Origin: an uncultured Collinsella sp.
GTDB taxonomy: Bacteria; Actinomycetota; Coriobacteriia; Coriobacteriales; Coriobacteriaceae
Direction: 5' to 3'
NCBI GenBank assembly: GCA_902497025.1
Contig: CABVDJ010000038.1
Span: 1-17,887 of the forward strand
DNA: 17,887 bases
Every line of letters begins with the position of its first letter. Position 1 is the stretch's first letter. The notes under the pieces are model-generated. The model saw only the letters and a program-made list of their open reading frames with translations. It had not been told where the DNA came from and searched no databases. The translations under genes were made by a program, and so were the position numbers. Of the stretch, positions 14,168 to 17,887 are shown in pieces.

Positions 14168-16559
14168 CAGCGCGCTCAAGAACGTTGCGTTCTACGCTGC
14201 CTGCTTCACGTTTTCCATCGCGCTCTTTGTCGCGCTTGCTACAGCAGGGCATGTCTATCCCTTTGGCGACAACTCGTTTCTCACCAACGATCTCAAGTAC
14301 CAATACATCGACTTCTTTGCGTGGTTCCGACGCGTCCTTTTGGGCGAAGCGAACCTTCGCTATTCCTTCTCCCAGGGACTCGGCATGAACACTTGGGGGC
14401 TCTATAGCTATTACCTCGCGAGCCCCTTTAATCTGCTCTGCGTTTTGTTCCCCCAGGACAAACTGACGCTCTTTGTATTCGTCATCAGCGCACTCAAGCT
14501 CGGATGCATCCACATCAGCAGCGCTTGGTATGTGCAAAAGCGCTTTGGCTTATCCAAGCCCGCGGCATTCCTGCTTTCCGCGTCATTCACGTTTTGCAGC
14601 TGGACCGTCAGCAACCTACGCAACCCGCTCTGGATCGACTGCCTGATTCTGCTTCCCGTTTGCGCCTACGGTTGCTACGAGCTCATCCGCAAGCAGCGCA
14701 TGACGCGCCTTGTCATCGCCACGGCGCTTAACGTCATGTTCTGCTGGTATACGGCCTATATCAGCATTTTGTTCCTCTGCATCTTTGTACTGATCGAATT
14801 TGTCAACTACGTTGCCGAACAGGGCTTTAGTTGGAAGCTCATGCTCGACCGAGCGGTTCGATTCGCAGGCGCCATCGTGCTCGGGCTGCTTCTTTCCGCT
14901 TGGACCTTTTTGCCGACCGTCCTTGCCATGTCCAAGGGTGGCCCCGTCCTGGCCCTCGGGCCGCTGCTTAAAACCAGCCTCAAATCGCTCATCAGGGGCT
15001 TTCTCCCTGGCATGTGGGTGAACAACGATAGTACACCGCAGTTCTATTGCGGAATCATCATGATGCTGCTCGCAGTGAGTCTGCTGTTTAACCACACGGT
15101 TTCGAACAAGACGCGCATCGCAACGCTTGTCGTCACGATAATCCTAGTCGCCAGCTCCGTTTTGAGCCCGCTCGAGTACATCTGGTGCGGCATGCGCGTG
15201 CCCAATGGTTTCTATTCGCGCACGGCTTTCTTGCTGAGCTTCTTTGCGCTGTGGGCAGCGGGCTATGCTCTGCGAGCCCTCAAGGACCACCCAAATTTAT
15301 GCCGAGTATCTCGTCCGGCAGTCATTCTGCCCCTCCTGGCGCTCACCGCCATTGAGCTCTTTGCCAACGCTCATAGCATGTGGAACCAGCTCTACGTAGG
15401 CTATTCCGAGGACAATAACAGTACCTACGTCGCCACCGCAACAAGCACTATAAAGACGATTCAGGACGACGACCCGACGCCGTTCTACCGCATTGACCGC
15501 ACGACCACGCGTGCCGATAGCGCCGCACTCAACGAAGGCTTGGCACTCGGGTACGATCAGCTGTCTTCCTATTCGTCTGCCAACAACCCACAGGCCATCG
15601 CGCTGCTCAACTCCCTTGGCTACAGCAGCGTGGGCGAGTTTTCGACCCGTTATGCCGAGCCGATTTTGGCTGTCGACGCGCTGCTGGGGGTCAAGTACGC
15701 CATCGTCGAACAAGCGCCCGCAGGATACGTAGCAATACCGGAGCCAGGCGACACTGCAAGCACCGTGTACGAGAACCCCTATGTGCTCAACCTTGGCGTT
15801 GCGGCCTCCAAAGACATTCAAAACTGCACGCTGGAGGGTGAGAATCCCTTCGAGAAGCAAAACGACCTATATAGCAAAATCCTCGGCCACAAGATTGAGC
15901 TCTACACCGAGATTGACGACACGAAAACGGCGGACAGCCAGGACGCAAAGCAGTGGAGCGTTACCGTGCCGGCAGGGTCAATCGGCTATCTCTACATCAA
16001 TAAAGATGCGAGTGCCGGCAGCTATTGGCCCATCGCCCTCACTATTGACCAGCGGACGATAAATAACGAAGCTTGGCGATTCGACAACAATGTCCGCCAG
16101 ATTGCAGATGCATCGGATGGCCCAAGCTCGCATACGGTATCGCTGGAGGTCGCAGACGGCTATACCGATATGCCCCAAGACAATGAGCCCGTCTTTTACG
16201 CGCTCAATCTGGAAGTCTTTGAGCAGATTATCGATGAGCTTAAGACAAGCGAGTTTGTTCCGGTAGTTTTCGAGGACGGCATGGTCGAGGGCGAGTATAC
16301 CACCGAGAATGACGGCAACTTGTTGCTGAGTGTCCCGTACGATGATGGCTGGAGCGTAACGATTAACGGAGCCGCAGCAGAGCTAACGCCCGCTGCCGAT
16401 AAGGGCATGTCGTGCCTGAGAGTACAGAAAGGCGCGAATAAAATCGTGATGACCTATAAGACTCCAGGCGCCCTTGCAGGGCTTGCGGTGAGTCTTGCTA
16501 CCGCTGCCGCCCTAATTGCAGCGGGGCTATACACCAGGCATAAGAAAAGCCGCCGTTAA
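14151..16559 (+). CDS. YfhO-family polytopic membrane protein, probable extracytoplasmic glycosyltransferase
   Basis: 802 residues. An N-terminal membrane domain with about a dozen hydrophobic segments (roughly 1-440) resembles GT-C glycosyltransferases and has the YfhO-type first outer loop DLKYQYIDFFAWFR and the SQGLGMNTWGLYSYY stretch. A long extracytoplasmic C-terminal part follows, with the family-typical LLLSVPYDDGWSVTING segment. It closes with one last hydrophobic helix and the basic tail TRHKKSRR. In Bacillus and Listeria, YfhO-type proteins act with a CsbB-like enzyme to transfer sugars from a polyprenyl carrier to lipoteichoic acid; the polymer here is unknown. The ATG at 14151 was chosen because an earlier in-frame ATG at 13980 lies deep inside the upstream gene, and GAGGA (14141-14145) precedes 14151. 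The terminator overlaps its last codons. Confidence 0.9.
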   Translation: MIRSNNSALKNVAFYAACFTFSIALFVALATAGHVYPFGDNSFLTNDLKYQYIDFFAWFRRVLLGEANLRYSFSQGLGMNTWGLYSYYLASPFNLLCVLFPQDKLTLFVFVISALKLGCIHISSAWYVQKRFGLSKPAAFLLSASFTFCSWTVSNLRNPLWIDCLILLPVCAYGCYELIRKQRMTRLVIATALNVMFCWYTAYISILFLCIFVLIEFVNYVAEQGFSWKLMLDRAVRFAGAIVLGLLLSAWTFLPTVLAMSKGGPVLALGPLLKTSLKSLIRGFLPGMWVNNDSTPQFYCGIIMMLLAVSLLFNHTVSNKTRIATLVVTIILVASSVLSPLEYIWCGMRVPNGFYSRTAFLLSFFALWAAGYALRALKDHPNLCRVSRPAVILPLLALTAIELFANAHSMWNQLYVGYSEDNNSTYVATATSTIKTIQDDDPTPFYRIDRTTTRADSAALNEGLALGYDQLSSYSSANNPQAIALLNSLGYSSVGEFSTRYAEPILAVDALLGVKYAIVEQAPAGYVAIPEPGDTASTVYENPYVLNLGVAASKDIQNCTLEGENPFEKQNDLYSKILGHKIELYTEIDDTKTADSQDAKQWSVTVPAGSIGYLYINKDASAGSYWPIALTIDQRTINNEAWRFDNNVRQIADASDGPSSHTVSLEVADGYTDMPQDNEPVFYALNLEVFEQIIDELKTSEFVPVVFEDGMVEGEYTTENDGNLLLSVPYDDGWSVTINGAAAELTPAADKGMSCLRVQKGANKIVMTYKTPGALAGLAVSLATAAALIAAGLYTRHKKSRR

Positions 16560-16578
16560 CAAGCGGCGGCTTTTCTTT
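16542..16578. terminator. Bidirectional terminator between yfhO-like gene and rmlCD
   Basis: A perfect 14-bp stem (16542-16555 with 16564-16577) has an 8-nt loop that contains the yfhO-like stop codon. The core is GCCGCCG/CGGCGGC, and the AAGAAAA/TTTTCTT flanks give a T-rich tail in both directions. It lies between convergent genes and encodes the basic KKSRR tail of the upstream protein. Confidence 0.85.
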
Positions 16579-16595
16579 CGGAATTTGAATAGCTA

Positions 16596-17887
16596 CTAGA
16601 GCGTCTTGAGGTACTCCCCCAGCTCTTCCTCCCAGTCGGGCATATGGAAGCCGACGGACTCGAGCTTGGAGAGGTCGAGCGCGGAGTGGACCGGGCGCGG
16701 GGCGATGGGGCCCTCGGCACTGGCGTAGTAGTCGGCGGTCGATACCGGCACGACCCTGTCGCCGTTGCCGTTGGCGGCCTCGAAGACGGCGCGGGCGATG
16801 TCGGCCCAGCTCCTCACGGCGCCCGAGCCGGTGCAGTTATAGGTGCCGTAGGGCGCCTTCGCGTCCAGCACGTGGAAGATGGCCGCGGCCATGTCGCGCG
16901 TAAAGGTCAGGCGGCCCAGCTGGTCATCGACCACGGTGACCTGCTCGAGCCCGTCCTCGGGGTCGGCGACGCGGTCGGACAGCCCCTTCATGGTCTTGAC
17001 GAAGTTGTGCCCCTCGCCGATGACCCAGCTGGAGCGCATGATGTAGTGGCGCGGGCACCCGGCCACGGCGATGTCGCCGGCCGCCTTGGTCTGGCCGTAG
17101 ACGGACAGCGGGGAGAAAGACTCGTCCTCGGTATGTACCTCGGCGGCGCCGTCGAAGACGTAGTCGCTGGACACGTGGACGAGGGTGATGCCGTGCCCGG
17201 CGCAGGTGCGGGCGAGAAGCGCCGGGCCGGTCGCGTTGGCCTTCCAGGCGATGGCGCGGCCCTCGGGGGTCTCGGCCCTGTCCACCGCGGTGTAGGCGCC
17301 GCAGTTGATCACGATGCCGTAGAGCGACCAGTCATATTTAGAGTAGGCCTCCGGGTCGGACATGTCGAAAGTGTCGATGTCGCAGAAGTCGAAGTCCTTC
17401 GCCACGCCGCGCTCCTCGGCGAGCGCGCGCACCGCGTGGCCCAGCTGGCCGTTGCAGCCGGTGACGAGCGTCCTCTTGGGCGCCATTGGGACGACGTCGG
17501 CGAGCATCGGGTGGTTCAGGTCGGCCTCGGATACGGTGGCCTGGTCCAGCGGGATCGGCCACTCGATGGCGAGCTCGGGGTCGGCGAGGTTCACGAAGGT
17601 GTAGGTCTTCTTCAACTCGAGGGACCAGTGCGCGTCCACCAGGTAGGTGTAGGCGGTGCCGTCCTCGAGCGCCTGGAAGGAGTTGCCCACGCCGCGCGGC
17701 ACGTAGATGGCCTTGGAGGGGTCCAGCACGGTCGTGTAGACCTTGCCGAAGGTCTCGCTGCCCTCGCGCAGGTCGACCCAGGCGCCGAAGACCGAGCCGC
17801 GGGCGACGGAGATGAACTTATCCCAGGGCTCCGCGTGGATGCCGCGGGTGACGCCGCGGCTGTCGTTGTAGGAGATGTTGTTCTGGA
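16596..17887 (-). CDS. rmlCD: RmlC-RmlD fusion: dTDP-4-dehydrorhamnose 3,5-epimerase / reductase, 5'-truncated
   Basis: It covers the last two steps to dTDP-L-rhamnose. The frame is open from the window edge, so the true N-terminus is missing. The visible N-terminal part (about 125 residues) is an RmlC cupin with RGVTRGIHAEPWDKF, DLREGSETFG and IYVPRGVGNSFQALEDG. A linker leads into RmlD: a Rossmann LVTGCNGQLG, SSDYVFDG, the catalytic YGQTK (Tyr-X3-Lys), RSSWVIG, and a C-terminal substrate-binding region ending in EYLKTL. The fusion is typical of bifidobacteria and coriobacteria. An internal ATG-like start near 17729 would cut the epimerase in half and is not the real start. Its GC content is visibly higher than that of the neighbouring yfhO-like gene. 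Confidence 0.92.
   Translation of the reverse strand, partial: QNNISYNDSRGVTRGIHAEPWDKFISVARGSVFGAWVDLREGSETFGKVYTTVLDPSKAIYVPRGVGNSFQALEDGTAYTYLVDAHWSLELKKTYTFVNLADPELAIEWPIPLDQATVSEADLNHPMLADVVPMAPKRTLVTGCNGQLGHAVRALAEERGVAKDFDFCDIDTFDMSDPEAYSKYDWSLYGIVINCGAYTAVDRAETPEGRAIAWKANATGPALLARTCAGHGITLVHVSSDYVFDGAAEVHTEDESFSPLSVYGQTKAAGDIAVAGCPRHYIMRSSWVIGEGHNFVKTMKGLSDRVADPEDGLEQVTVVDDQLGRLTFTRDMAAAIFHVLDAKAPYGTYNCTGSGAVRSWADIARAVFEAANGNGDRVVPVSTADYYASAEGPIAPRPVHSALDLSKLESVGFHMPDWEEELGEYLKTL

Noticed and set aside
1..17887. Defence system, CRISPR array, prophage or insertion sequence
   Set aside because: No repeat-spacer pattern, nuclease, transposase, integrase or phage gene was recognised on either strand.

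Overview
The window is a high-GC bacterial chromosome segment, most likely from a Coriobacteriia actinobacterium close to Collinsella. This placement is an inference from GC-rich codon use, leaderless-type and GTG starts, and the RmlC-RmlD fusion; no marker gene proves it. No phage, IS, CRISPR or plasmid functions were seen.

Left edge (1-1749): the N-terminal 464 codons of a CtpE-like P-type cation ATPase on the minus strand, preceded by tRNA-Arg(CCG). The tRNA has a strong promoter, an encoded CCA and its own terminator. To the right is the leader of the aromatic operon. It holds a candidate promoter, a perfect 9-bp hairpin followed by five T, and a 20-codon open frame that spans the hairpin and ends inside the aroF ribosome binding site.

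Centre (1750-10209, plus strand): one tight array of eight genes, aroF, tyrA, aroB, aroA, aroC, pheA (chorismate mutase-prephenate dehydratase-ACT), an aroE-aroK fusion, and aroQ. It covers all seven shikimate-pathway steps to chorismate plus the branches to phenylpyruvate and hydroxyphenylpyruvate. Only the final aminotransferase and the tryptophan branch are absent. A 15-bp perfect inverted repeat with a GGGGACAGGCACC core separates aroQ from the other seven genes.

Right part (10272-17887): tRNA-Arg(TCT) with a terminator on the minus strand, then a two-gene polysaccharide ABC exporter (ATPase and permease, minus). A divergent plus-strand cluster follows: two membrane-anchored family 2 glycosyltransferases and an 802-residue YfhO-family membrane protein. 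The second glycosyltransferase plus YfhO resembles the csbB/yfhO arrangement, in which an undecaprenyl-phosphate sugar is made and then used to decorate an envelope polymer. A bidirectional terminator ends that cluster, facing a 5'-truncated RmlC-RmlD fusion for dTDP-L-rhamnose. Together these genes suggest synthesis, export and decoration of a rhamnose-containing surface glycan.

Two tRNA-Arg genes in the same orientation bracket the aromatic operon and share a near-identical 28-nt stretch.
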